A DNA stretch of 41,361 nt from Singulisphaera sp. GP187 (GTDB taxonomy: Bacteria > Planctomycetota > Planctomycetia > Gemmatales > Gemmataceae). The stretch is taken from assembly GCA_945905925.1 (NCBI GenBank), contig CAMDQN010000056.1, positions 1-41,361 of the forward strand, given 5' to 3'. Below the pieces are notes generated by a model that made no database searches, had not been told where the DNA came from, and saw only the letters and a program-made list of their open reading frames with translations. Of the stretch, positions 7,553 through 14,831 are shown piece after piece (position 1 is the stretch's first letter; each line of letters begins with the position of its first letter). The position numbers were made by a program, and so were the translations under genes.

Positions 7553-8310
7553 TTTTCGGGTGCCTCGACAACGGTCGCGACGAACGAGTTGATGAGTTTC
7601 TTCTTGCGCTCCTCTTCGAGAGCGCGGCGCAGTTCGTAGACGCGCTCGCGGGGCAAGTCCTTGCGGCACGCGATCCGCACCTCGGGCGGTCGCGTCGCCC
7701 CGGACAGTAACTCCTTGAGGGCCTTGATCGCGGCCTCCGGGGTTGGCAGTTTGTCGTGGATCGCCTTCGGTGCCAGGTTGCCCACGCGGACCGAGTAGTA
7801 CACTTCTTCGGCGTTCAACTTCTCGATGGTGATCGTGATCGCGGATGGGTCGTTGCTGAGTTGCCCGCCGTACTTCATCTCCGGTACGTCCACGGGCGCG
7901 AGCGCGCCGGCCGCTTGAATCATGATGAAGAAGACGAGCAGCACCATGCTGATGTCGATGAGCGGGATCATGTCCACTTCGTCGTCGTCTTCGGGTCGGC
8001 TGACGCGCCGGGCCGGTTCCGGGTCTGGTAGTTCGACCGGTGCGGCCTCCACTGAGGGCGCAGTTTCTGAAGTGCGAACCATCACAGACACTGCGGTCGC
8101 GGCCGACGGACGTGTGAGGTAGTCGGCGAGCAGGTCGAACTCCCCGACCGCGACCCAGACTTCCGTGGTGCCGGCGGGGCGCACCATGTCCGTGCGCGCG
8201 AGCCGGCCCTGCTGTGTCCAGTCCGCGACGACGTTGTAGGGCACGGCCTTGTAGACCGTGTTCGCGACGACGAACCACACGTCGAACGCTTTCGGCGGCT
8301 TCACGGCCAT
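7549..8310 (-). CDS. ExbD/TolR-type protein with N-terminal GYF_2-like domain (first copy)
   Basis: 253-aa partner of the ExbB-type channel encoded just upstream. Order of parts: a GYF_2-like domain (about residues 10-65; DVWFVVANTV, then WTQQGRLARTDMVRP and VWVAVGEF), a Pro/Glu-rich linker, one transmembrane helix (about 117-140) starting DMIPLIDISMVLLVFF with the conserved proton-relay Asp, and a periplasmic domain ending in a Lys/Glu-rich helix. The ATG at 8310 is preferred because the GYF-like domain then starts near the N-terminus, as in the sister protein. A TTG at 8376, overlapping the ExbB stop as TTGA, is an alternative giving 275 aa. The stop overlaps the next start. Two different ExbD proteins with one ExbB is common in planctomycetes. 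Confidence 0.87.
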   Translation of the reverse strand: MAVKPPKAFDVWFVVANTVYKAVPYNVVADWTQQGRLARTDMVRPAGTTEVWVAVGEFDLLADYLTRPSAATAVSVMVRTSETAPSVEAAPVELPDPEPARRVSRPEDDDEVDMIPLIDISMVLLVFFIMIQAAGALAPVDVPEMKYGGQLSNDPSAITITIEKLNAEEVYYSVRVGNLAPKAIHDKLPTPEAAIKALKELLSGATRPPEVRIACRKDLPRERVYELRRALEEERKKKLINSFVATVVEAPEK

Positions 8311-8372
8311 GATCACTCGCGGTTGTGGGGACTGCTCTCGCCCCTCCGGGTCGAACGCGAAACCGTGGCGAT

Positions 8373-9158
8373 TCAATCCTCTCGCATTCGCTTCTTGGGT
8401 CTGCGCTTCCGGTCGTCGTCATCATCGTCATCGTCTATTGTTTTCTCGTCGAGCAACTTCGGGTCTTTCTTGTAGTTGGTGACGAGTGTGATGAGCTTCT
8501 GCGACGACGTTTTGACGCGGATCTCGAACTTCGCGATCCACTCCTTGAACAGCACGTGACTGAACACCAGCGGAATCGCGGTGAACAGCCCGAGAGCGGT
8601 CGCGAATAGTGCGAGGCCGATCTTGTCCGCGCCGCCGGCCACGCCCTTCACGTTGCCCTCCTTGGTCTGCGCCCCGATGGCGTCGAACGTGTTGATCATC
8701 GAGATGACGGTGAAGAACAGCCCGACCATCGTGGCGATCTTCGCAATCGCAAGGATCGGGGCCAGCAGGAAGTGCAATCGCGGGACGATTTCGAGTTCGT
8801 TCTCGTTCGCCATGCTCCGGCGCATCGCCGCGGCACCCTGATCCGCAGCCTCCAGGCCTGCGATGAACAGCCGGTTCGGGATTAGTCCCTTCTCCTCTTT
8901 GCAAAGGCTCACCGCTGCTTTGATCCCACCCTTGCGTAACGTCTGCTGGAACAAGGGTAAGAAGTCGTCTAGATCTGTGTTCGCGGTCATGTTCAGGAGG
9001 ATGCGCCAGATCACCAGCGCCGCCGCGATCAGCGACATGACCACGAGCGGCACCGAGAAGTACCACTCGCAGTAGAAGAATTTGAAGACGGCGCTTTTCC
9101 CCTCTCCGCATTCGGCGAACAGGGCGGGGAGACCCGCGGCAAAGAGGGGTTCGGTCAT
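8373..9158 (-). CDS. MotA/TolQ/ExbB proton channel family protein
   Basis: 261-aa inner-membrane protein that should form the pentameric channel around ExbD dimers and convert proton flow to mechanical work. There is a transmembrane segment near residues 35-55 (VPLVVMSLIAAALVIW), a cytoplasmic domain, then two family helices: LAPILAIAKIATMVGLFFTV and the segment ending ALFATALGLFTAIPLVF. These match the MotA_ExbB domain, including the conserved G-L-F-T-A-I-P stretch. The C-terminus is unusual: a run of eight Asp followed by a basic tail. The ATG at 9158 is chosen since upstream codons have no family resemblance. It is the first gene of an ExbB-ExbD-ExbD operon. No TonB or TolA-like gene lies nearby. 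Confidence 0.92.
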   Translation of the reverse strand: MTEPLFAAGLPALFAECGEGKSAVFKFFYCEWYFSVPLVVMSLIAAALVIWRILLNMTANTDLDDFLPLFQQTLRKGGIKAAVSLCKEEKGLIPNRLFIAGLEAADQGAAAMRRSMANENELEIVPRLHFLLAPILAIAKIATMVGLFFTVISMINTFDAIGAQTKEGNVKGVAGGADKIGLALFATALGLFTAIPLVFSHVLFKEWIAKFEIRVKTSSQKLITLVTNYKKDPKLLDEKTIDDDDDDDDRKRRPKKRMRED

Positions 9159-9263
9159 GAGGGTACCTGGAATCACCGGTCGGGCCGGGTTGGGGTGGTC
9201 CCAAGTGGCGCGAGGTGTTGTGCTTCTAGGAATAGCGACGCAGAGAGGTGGCTTCAACAAGTT

Positions 9264-9323
9264 GTTAGCCGCAAGCCGAAGGCGAGCGCGGATCTTCGCG
9301 CTCGCCTTCGGCTTGCGGCTAAC
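9264..9323. repeat. Perfect 27-bp palindromic repeat (B family)
   Basis: Arms 9264-9290 and 9297-9323 are exact reverse complements (GTTAGCCGCAAGCCGAAGGC... and its complement) around a 6-nt loop GATCTT. The right arm's last 25 nt recur exactly at 31286-31310, and a diverged left arm recurs at 961-994. It sits between the EF-G-like gene and exbB-like gene. No T-tract follows on either strand, so it is a dispersed repeat rather than a classical terminator. Confidence 0.9.
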
Positions 9324-9346
9324 AGGGTGCTCTCAGGTGCGACGTC

Positions 9347-11491
9347 TCAATCGTCCTCCTCGTCCTTCATCTGGGCCTTACTGACGATCTGCTGTTGAAC
9401 GTTGGCCGGCACCATCTCGTAGTGGCTGAGTTCCATCGCGTATGAACCTTGTCCTTGCGTCATGCCGCCGAGTTGCGCCGCGTAGCGCGCGACCTCCGCA
9501 AGGGGCGCGCGAGCATAAATCACCGTCATGTCGCCCGGCAAACTGTCCTGGTTCTCGACGTGTGCGCGCTTCGTGGGCAGGTCGCCGAGAATCGCCCCGG
9601 TGTACTTGCTCGGCAACGTGATTTCCAGCTTCACGATTGGCTCGAGCAGCGACGGTCTCGCCGCCAGGAACGCTTTGCGGAACGCGTGCCGCGCCGCCGT
9701 CTTGAATGCGGCTTCCGACGAGTCCACGTCGTGGTACTTCCCGAAGTGAACTTCGACGGCACAGTCCTGAATGCGGTAGCCGGCCAGCACGCCGCGGTCG
9801 AGCATCTCCTTGCACCCCTTCTCGACGGCCGGGATGAAGTTGTTCGGGATCGTGCCGCCGACGATGTGGTCGATGAACGCGAAGTTGAACGCCGGGTCGT
9901 AGTGACAACTCCGCAACTTCTCGAACCGGCTTTTGTTCGCGAACTCCGCTTCGCACTGTGCCTGATCCTTGATCTCGCGCGACAGCGAGTAGATGCGGAT
10001 ATGGACCTCGGCGAACTGCCCGCGGCCACCGGTCTGTTTCTTGTGCTTGTGTTCGCCGGGTGCCTCTCCATCGATCGTCTCGCGGTACGGGATCTTCGGT
10101 TCTTTGGTGTTCACTTCCACGCCGAACCGAGCCTTGAGCCGTTCGCGGATGATGTCGAGGTGGAGTTGGCTCACGCCGCTGATGACGAGTTCGTGCGTCT
10201 GCGAGTCGTGCGTGACCTTCACGGTTGGGTCTTCGGCCGCGAGCTTGTGCAGCCCAACGGAAATCTTCTGCTCGTCGCCTCGGGTCTTTGGCTCGATCGC
10301 CAGTCCGAACATCGGCGTTGGGAAGTGCGGCAGCGGAATCTTCGGCGCGTGGTTCGTGTACGCGATCGTGTCGCCGATCTCCAACCCCTCAACCTTTGCT
10401 ATCGCAACGATGTCGCCCGGGCCGACCTCGTGAACCTGCGTCGTGTTCTTCCCCTGCGCTTCAAGCAGGTGTCCGACGCGGAGCGTGGCTCCGTTGCGCA
10501 GGTTGACGACGTTGTGGTTGTGCTGGAGCTTGCCCGCGAGCACGCGAATGAAGCTCAGGTGCCCGACGAATTTGTCGTTCACGACTTTGAACACCTGCGC
10601 GACGAACTCTTCCTGTTCAGTCGGTTCGAGTTGGTGGGTCGAACCGTTAGCGCCGACCTGCAACCCTTCGAGACGCTTGCGGGCGAACGCCGGCGACAGC
10701 CCGTAGCGGCTGAGCGCGTCGAGCAGTTCCTTCACGCCTTTGTCTTTCTTCGCGCTCACGCAGAAGATCGGGATCAGCGTGCCCGCGTCCAATGCGTGTG
10801 TGATGTCGGCTTCCAGTTCCGCGAGCGTTACTTTGCCTTCGCTCAGGTACTTTTCGAGCAACTCCTCGTCGGCTTCCACCACGGCTTCGATGAGTTGACT
10901 GCGCGCGGCGGTGGCGTCCACTGGGCTTGACGGCGGGAAGATTTGTCGCGGGTCGAGCAGGCAGTGAACCTCTCGCATCCCGGCGCCGAGTCGGTCCGGG
11001 ACGTTGAATAGCACGCAGTTCTTTCCGAACGCGGCCTGAATGCTTTCGACCAGACTCGGCAGGTCGATGTTGTCGGCGTCGAGTTTGTTGATGACGAAGG
11101 CGCGCGACAGCCCCAGCGCGGTCGCCTCCGTGAACATCTTCCGCGTGATCATCTCGACGCCGGTGGTCGCCGAGATGACGATGACGGCGGTTTCGACTGC
11201 CGCGAGCGCTTCGAGTGCGGCACCAATGAAATCCGGTGAGCCAGGGGCATCGAGAATGTTGAGGTGTTTGCCGTCGTGTTCGGCGTGGAGGACGTGTGTG
11301 TCGATGGAGAAGTGGTGTTTGTGTTCTTCGTCGTCGGAGTCGGCGATTGAGGTTTCGTCGTCCACGCTGCCCAGTCGGTCCACCGCATGTGCGTCGAAGA
11401 GGAGGGCATCGGCCAGGCTGGTTTTGCCCGCGGCGCGGTGCCCCACGAGTGCAATGTCTCTGACGTTTTCCACCAGATGCTTTACAGCCAT
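9347..11491 (-). CDS. Elongation factor G paralogue (EF-G2-like GTPase)
   Basis: 714-aa translational GTPase of the EF-G family. G1 is GHRAAGKTS (residues 17-25), G3 DAPG (81-84) and G4 NKLD (135-138). Later domains follow normal EF-G order, with GGRGQFAEVHIRI and GGTIPNNFIPAVEKG in domain IV and KYTGAILGDLPTKRAHV, then GGMTQGQGSY in domain V. The switch I region reads SIADSDDEEHKHHFSI and lacks the usual RGITI motif, and an insertion of about 15 residues follows IRI. These features point to an EF-G2-type paralogue rather than the main housekeeping FusA. No ribosomal protein or rpsL/tuf genes are adjacent, which agrees. GAAGGAG lies 9 nt before the ATG. Its exact role (recycling, special mRNAs or stress) cannot be told from sequence. 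Confidence 0.9.
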   Translation of the reverse strand: MAVKHLVENVRDIALVGHRAAGKTSLADALLFDAHAVDRLGSVDDETSIADSDDEEHKHHFSIDTHVLHAEHDGKHLNILDAPGSPDFIGAALEALAAVETAVIVISATTGVEMITRKMFTEATALGLSRAFVINKLDADNIDLPSLVESIQAAFGKNCVLFNVPDRLGAGMREVHCLLDPRQIFPPSSPVDATAARSQLIEAVVEADEELLEKYLSEGKVTLAELEADITHALDAGTLIPIFCVSAKKDKGVKELLDALSRYGLSPAFARKRLEGLQVGANGSTHQLEPTEQEEFVAQVFKVVNDKFVGHLSFIRVLAGKLQHNHNVVNLRNGATLRVGHLLEAQGKNTTQVHEVGPGDIVAIAKVEGLEIGDTIAYTNHAPKIPLPHFPTPMFGLAIEPKTRGDEQKISVGLHKLAAEDPTVKVTHDSQTHELVISGVSQLHLDIIRERLKARFGVEVNTKEPKIPYRETIDGEAPGEHKHKKQTGGRGQFAEVHIRIYSLSREIKDQAQCEAEFANKSRFEKLRSCHYDPAFNFAFIDHIVGGTIPNNFIPAVEKGCKEMLDRGVLAGYRIQDCAVEVHFGKYHDVDSSEAAFKTAARHAFRKAFLAARPSLLEPIVKLEITLPSKYTGAILGDLPTKRAHVENQDSLPGDMTVIYARAPLAEVARYAAQLGGMTQGQGSYAMELSHYEMVPANVQQQIVSKAQMKDEEDD

Positions 11492-11513
11492 GATGTGAAC
11501 TCCTTCGAGAAAG

Positions 11514-11603
11514 GTCGAAGGTCGTAACGTCGAAGGTCGTAACGTCGAAAACCAGAGCAGGAGAAGTCTTCGACGTTACGAATCGGACTTTATGACTTTC
11601 GAC
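11514..11603. repeat. GTC-periodic hairpin repeat, copy 2 (A family)
   Basis: The left arm (11514-11552) is two tandem copies of GTCGAAGGTCGTAAC plus a partial third. The right arm (11568-11603) is an imperfect complement of it. The complement of 11584-11603 reads GTCGAAAGTCATAAAGTCCG, matching the cores at 2681 and 37279. The right arm overlaps the 3' end of hisA and supplies its last residues and stop codon. Confidence 0.85.
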
Positions 11604-12309
11604 TGATGTGGAGAGCGGCTGCGAGATCAAGAGTTCCTTCGTAAAGTGCGCGGCCGATGATGCAGCCGGGAATCCGTTCTTCGATCAGTCGGCGCACGTG
11701 GTCCAGGGTGCAAACGCCTCCGCTGGCGATTACGGGAAGAGGCATCGCGTCACGCATCTCCGCGAGACCCGCGAAGTTCGGCCCGCTCATCATGCCGTCC
11801 TTCGCGATGTCCGTGTAAACGACCGCCGCGAGCGGCGAATCGCTTACTTGCTTGGCGAGATCGATGGCCTTCACTCGCGACACTTCGAGCCACCCCTCGG
11901 TCGCGACGAAGCCCTCCTTCGCATCAACGCCGAGAACAATGTGATTCGGGTAGCGGTTTGCGACCGTGCGGGTCCAGTCTGGTGATTGGAGCGCGCGAGT
12001 CCCGAGTACCGCCCAGCGGACGCCCCAGCCGAAGACGGTTTCGAGATCGGCGTCGGTGCGGAGTCCACCACCGAGTTGAACGGGTACGCCTGCGGCTTCG
12101 ACGATCGCGCGAATGACGGGGCCGTTCACGGGCTTGCCGGCTTTTGCTCCGTCGAGGTCCACGACGTGGATGCGGTCGGCACCGAGTTCAACCCACTTGC
12201 GTGCGACCGCAGCCGGGTCGTCGGAAAAGACGGTTTCCTGCGAGTAATCGCCTTGCCGAAGCCGCACAGCGCGGCCGTTGAGGAGATCAATCGCCGGGTA
12301 GATGAACAT
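11590..12309 (-). CDS. hisA: Phosphoribosylformimino-5-aminoimidazole carboxamide ribotide isomerase
   Basis: 239-aa (beta/alpha)8-barrel enzyme of histidine synthesis. It performs the Amadori rearrangement of ProFAR to PRFAR in the cytoplasm. The N-terminus MFIYPAIDLLNGRAVRL is diagnostic. Catalytic acids are D8 and D129 (GVDAKEG). Phosphate-binding segments VQLGGGLR and VIASGGV are present, as is YTDIAKDGMMSGPN. Length is normal for HisA. AGGGA lies 8 nt before the ATG. The last residues (SRKS) and the stop codon are encoded by the right arm of the repeat at 11514-11603, so the native C-terminus may have been replaced by repeat sequence. No other his genes are in the window. Confidence 0.97.
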   Translation of the reverse strand: MFIYPAIDLLNGRAVRLRQGDYSQETVFSDDPAAVARKWVELGADRIHVVDLDGAKAGKPVNGPVIRAIVEAAGVPVQLGGGLRTDADLETVFGWGVRWAVLGTRALQSPDWTRTVANRYPNHIVLGVDAKEGFVATEGWLEVSRVKAIDLAKQVSDSPLAAVVYTDIAKDGMMSGPNFAGLAEMRDAMPLPVIASGGVCTLDHVRRLIEERIPGCIIGRALYEGTLDLAAALHISRKS

Positions 12310-12391
12310 GAAGTCGATCCCTGTGCGCGGAAGTTATTCTTCACGGTGTGTCGGAAGAAAGCAAGGGAATTGAAGGAATCGTGAAGAGACT

Positions 12392-12459
12392 AGACGAATA
12401 CCAACTCCCCACCGGAAGGGAAATTTGAAACCGCAAGTGGCAATGAGGAACATTCGTCT
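12392..12459. repeat. Inverted repeat in the gap upstream of hisA
   Basis: AGACGAAT (12392-12399) and ATTCGTCT (12452-12459) are perfect complements enclosing about 52 nt with weak internal pairing. It lies between the first alpha/alpha-barrel gene stop (12506) and the hisA start (12309). It may be a leader hairpin or another element of the kind seen in other gaps. Nothing else is recognisable in this 196-bp gap. Confidence 0.4.
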
Positions 12460-12505
12460 TGCTTCCCTTCCCTTCCCTACAGGAGGAGGTGGTGGTTTCT
12501 TCTGC

Positions 12506-13585
12506 TCAGCGCGAGAACGCGGGGAGGTAGTCGTTGTCGAGTTGCAGAATCACAAGTGTCAGCGCGGTGGAGTAGACCGGACCGAAGTTCTGGTCGGGCC
12601 AGTTCCCGTCCTTGCCCTGCGTCTCCTTGAGTACCTTGAAAAGCCTGGCGCGGTGTACGGACCAGCGGAGCAGGCTCTCTTCGCTCGCGTCGGGGTCGAG
12701 TTTGCGGTGCCCGTTCTCGCCCAGTGCGAACGCGACCCGTGAGAGATGGTGTTGATGCGGTATCGCGTAAATGCCGTTCGTTCGGAGCAACTGGAGTTGT
12801 TGAGCGGTGTTCGTGCCGTTGGCGTACTTCACCCACTTCGCTAGCAACTCCGGTCGGCTCCCGTCCTGCATGAGGGCGCCCGCGGCGGCCATCGAACTGA
12901 TCATGGGCTGTCCGTCGTTGCCCCGCGGAACCTGTCCGCCGAAGATGCTGTAGATGATCCCGCCTTCATTGTTGGTCGCTTTCGAGAGGTACTGAACGGC
13001 CCCGTCGGTCGCCTTCCTCGGAACCTTGATACCGGCCTTTCGCACGGCCAAGAGCGCCTGGAGAACGGTCGCCGTGGACTGGCTGTCGTCGTAGTCGTTG
13101 CCGGGTCGCGAGCCGACGAAGCCCCACCCGCCGCGCGCGGTCTGTTGTTCCACGAGGAACGCTGTTGCCTTCGTCAGCACCTTCGCGATTCGTGTGCGGC
13201 GCTCGGGGTCGTCGTCCGCGTCGTAGGCGCAGACGAGGAATAGCAGCGCTTGCGAGTGACTGGGGATGTACTGGTACATTTCGTTCTGCCCGTTGCTCGC
13301 GAGCATTCCCTTGTCGCTCGTGTTCGTCTCCAGCCATGCGATCGTTTTGCGGATGTGCGGCGCGTAAGCGCCGTCCTTCGGCGTACTCCCTTCCATCAGG
13401 AGCGCCAGGCCCGCGGTCGCGGTGGTTGTGGTCGGGGCGAACCCGTTCAAGCTGTCCCAGGTGCCATCCGCTTTCTGCTGCGACGCGAGCCACTTCAAAC
13501 CCACCTGTACCGTGGGGCCCGCGCTCGATGTGGGTGCGGGTGTCGTCAGAATCGCGAGCGCGATGGCGGCAGCGGCGGCGTTCAT
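12506..13585 (-). CDS. Secreted prenyltransferase/squalene-oxidase-repeat protein (alpha/alpha barrel), paralogue 1
   Basis: 359-aa protein with an N-terminal signal peptide (MNAAAAAIALAILTTPA, then an Ala/Ser-rich cleavage region). The mature part consists of helical repeats typical of terpenoid-cyclase/prenyltransferase-like alpha/alpha barrels: GLKWLASQQKADGTWDS, ARGGWGFVGSRPGND, DGNWPDQNFGPVYSTAL. These QxxDGxW and GGWG motifs define the squalene-oxidase repeat, but the catalytic acidic DxDD motif of cyclases is not seen, so an enzymatic role is not supported. Planctomycetes encode many such exported barrels of unknown function. The ATG at 13585 follows GAGGG by 7 nt; a TTG at 13597 is also open. 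A clear paralogue lies immediately upstream, so this is a tandem duplication. Confidence 0.85.
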   Translation of the reverse strand: MNAAAAAIALAILTTPAPTSSAGPTVQVGLKWLASQQKADGTWDSLNGFAPTTTTATAGLALLMEGSTPKDGAYAPHIRKTIAWLETNTSDKGMLASNGQNEMYQYIPSHSQALLFLVCAYDADDDPERRTRIAKVLTKATAFLVEQQTARGGWGFVGSRPGNDYDDSQSTATVLQALLAVRKAGIKVPRKATDGAVQYLSKATNNEGGIIYSIFGGQVPRGNDGQPMISSMAAAGALMQDGSRPELLAKWVKYANGTNTAQQLQLLRTNGIYAIPHQHHLSRVAFALGENGHRKLDPDASEESLLRWSVHRARLFKVLKETQGKDGNWPDQNFGPVYSTALTLVILQLDNDYLPAFSR

Positions 13586-13620
13586 GGCGACCCTCAATAA
13601 AGCAACGAAAGCTCTCTACC

Positions 13621-13650
13621 ACTATGGACGCACCACGGGGCGGAGAGCAA
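13621..13650 (-). promoter_or_regulatory. Candidate promoter of alpha/alpha-barrel paralogue 1
   Basis: Read on the minus strand: TTGCTC (13645-13650), an 18-nt spacer, CATAGT (13621-13626), then 35 nt to the ATG. A closely similar arrangement precedes the paralogue (14787-14815). The 15-mer TGCGTCNATAGTGGT is shared by both with one difference, while the sequences downstream of it have diverged. Confidence 0.5.
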
Positions 13651-13680
13651 CAGTCATTCGCGGATTTCGGTGAACTCGGT

Positions 13681-14754
13681 TCAGCGTGCGAACGCGGGCA
13701 CGTAGTCGTTTTCGAGCTGAAGGATGATGAGCGCGATGGCTGTGGAATGGGCTGGCCCGTTGAGCGTGTCTGGCCAACTCCCGTCCGCTGACTGTTCGGT
13801 CTTGAGTGCGCCGTATGCCACCGCTCGATACGACGACCACCGCACGAGGTCCGTCACGAGTGCGTTCGGATCGAGCCGGGCGTGACCGTTTTCGCCCAGC
13901 GCGAACGCGGCCCGCGCGATCTGGAGGTTTGTGAACGCGGAGGCCGAATTGACACGCGTGAGTCGTAAGCCGATGTTCGGTTTGAGGTTCGCAACCCAGC
14001 GCCGCAGCGCGTCCGGTCGCAACCCGTCGTGCATTAGTAGTGTTGCGGCGGACCCGGACGTGAGTTGCACCTGTCCGGTTCCCGCGCCGGGGAAATTCGC
14101 GTCGATCGCGCGGGGGAAGACTCCGCCGGCTGCGTTCGTCGCTTTCACAAGGTAGTTCGTGGCCGCGTCAGTCAACTTCGGCGGCACCGCGATCCCGGCT
14201 TTGCGTGCGGCGAACAGCCCTTGTAGCATCAGCAGGGTTGTAAAACTGTCGTCGCCGTTCGCGCGCTCGCGCGAAGAGACCAGTCCCCACCCACCGCGAT
14301 TTCCTTGCGAATCCTCGGCGAACGCGACCGCGCGAGAGAGCAGTTTACCGATCTGCTTGCGGCACTCGGGGTCGTCGTCCGTCTCGTGGGCACACGCCAG
14401 GAACAGCAGCGCGTGTGCGTGTCCCTGCACGTTGCGGCCGGTTTCCCCGGTGCTGGTGGCGAGCAACCCGGATTCGGTGGCGTTCTTGTCGATCCACGCG
14501 ACCGCCTTGCGCAGTTGGTGCGCGTAGGTTCCGCTCTGGGGCGTGCTGCCTTCCGCGAGCAGTGCGAGGCCCGCGAGGGTGGTTGTGGTGGTCGGGTAGC
14601 GGTCGTTCCGACTGGCCCAACTGCCGTCCGCGTGTTGCTGTGCGGCGAGCCACTTCAATCCCTTCTCGACGCACGGCTTGAACTCGTCAGTGGTGGGTTC
14701 CCGTGGGTTCGCGGCCGTGAGGACGGCGAGCGCGATGGTGGCGACAGCGTTCAC
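13681..14754 (-). CDS. Secreted prenyltransferase/squalene-oxidase-repeat protein (alpha/alpha barrel), paralogue 2
   Basis: 357-aa paralogue of the next gene downstream, with the same architecture. It has a short signal peptide (MNAVATIALAVLTAANP), then VEKGLKWLAAQQHADGSWAS, TTTTTLAGLALLAEGSTPQ, NRGGWGLVSSRE and DGSWPDTLNGPAHSTAIAL, ending NDYVPAFAR as in paralogue 1 (NDYLPAFSR). The two proteins can be aligned end to end. As in paralogue 1, no cyclase active-site motif is visible. The start codon is GTG with no strong Shine-Dalgarno; an alternative would be a slightly later codon. The lipoprotein gene upstream is on the same strand and ends 77 bp away, and a separate promoter-like sequence lies in that gap. 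Confidence 0.84.
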   Translation of the reverse strand: MNAVATIALAVLTAANPREPTTDEFKPCVEKGLKWLAAQQHADGSWASRNDRYPTTTTTLAGLALLAEGSTPQSGTYAHQLRKAVAWIDKNATESGLLATSTGETGRNVQGHAHALLFLACAHETDDDPECRKQIGKLLSRAVAFAEDSQGNRGGWGLVSSRERANGDDSFTTLLMLQGLFAARKAGIAVPPKLTDAATNYLVKATNAAGGVFPRAIDANFPGAGTGQVQLTSGSAATLLMHDGLRPDALRRWVANLKPNIGLRLTRVNSASAFTNLQIARAAFALGENGHARLDPNALVTDLVRWSSYRAVAYGALKTEQSADGSWPDTLNGPAHSTAIALIILQLENDYVPAFAR

Positions 14755-14786
14755 GGTGGCACCGGGGAAAGTGAGGAGATGCCACC

Positions 14787-14815
14787 ACTATTGACGCATG
14801 GGGGGGAAAGATCAA
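14787..14815 (-). promoter_or_regulatory. Candidate promoter of alpha/alpha-barrel paralogue 2
   Basis: Minus strand: TTGATC (14810-14815), a 17-nt spacer, AATAGT (14787-14792), 32 nt before the GTG start. It resembles sigma-70 elements loosely, but the support comes mainly from its conservation with 13621-13650, including flanking TGACNGTTG and TGCGTC. Confidence 0.5.
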
Positions 14816-14831
14816 CCGTCACGATCTTAAA

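Noticed and set aside
9449-10930. 493-aa plus-strand frame opposite the EF-G-like gene
   Set aside because: Entirely antisense to a gene with full GTPase motifs. Its own translation has no family resemblance.
11514-11543. Tandem 15-bp repeats as a CRISPR array
   Set aside because: Only two direct copies with no spacers. They are part of a hairpin arm.
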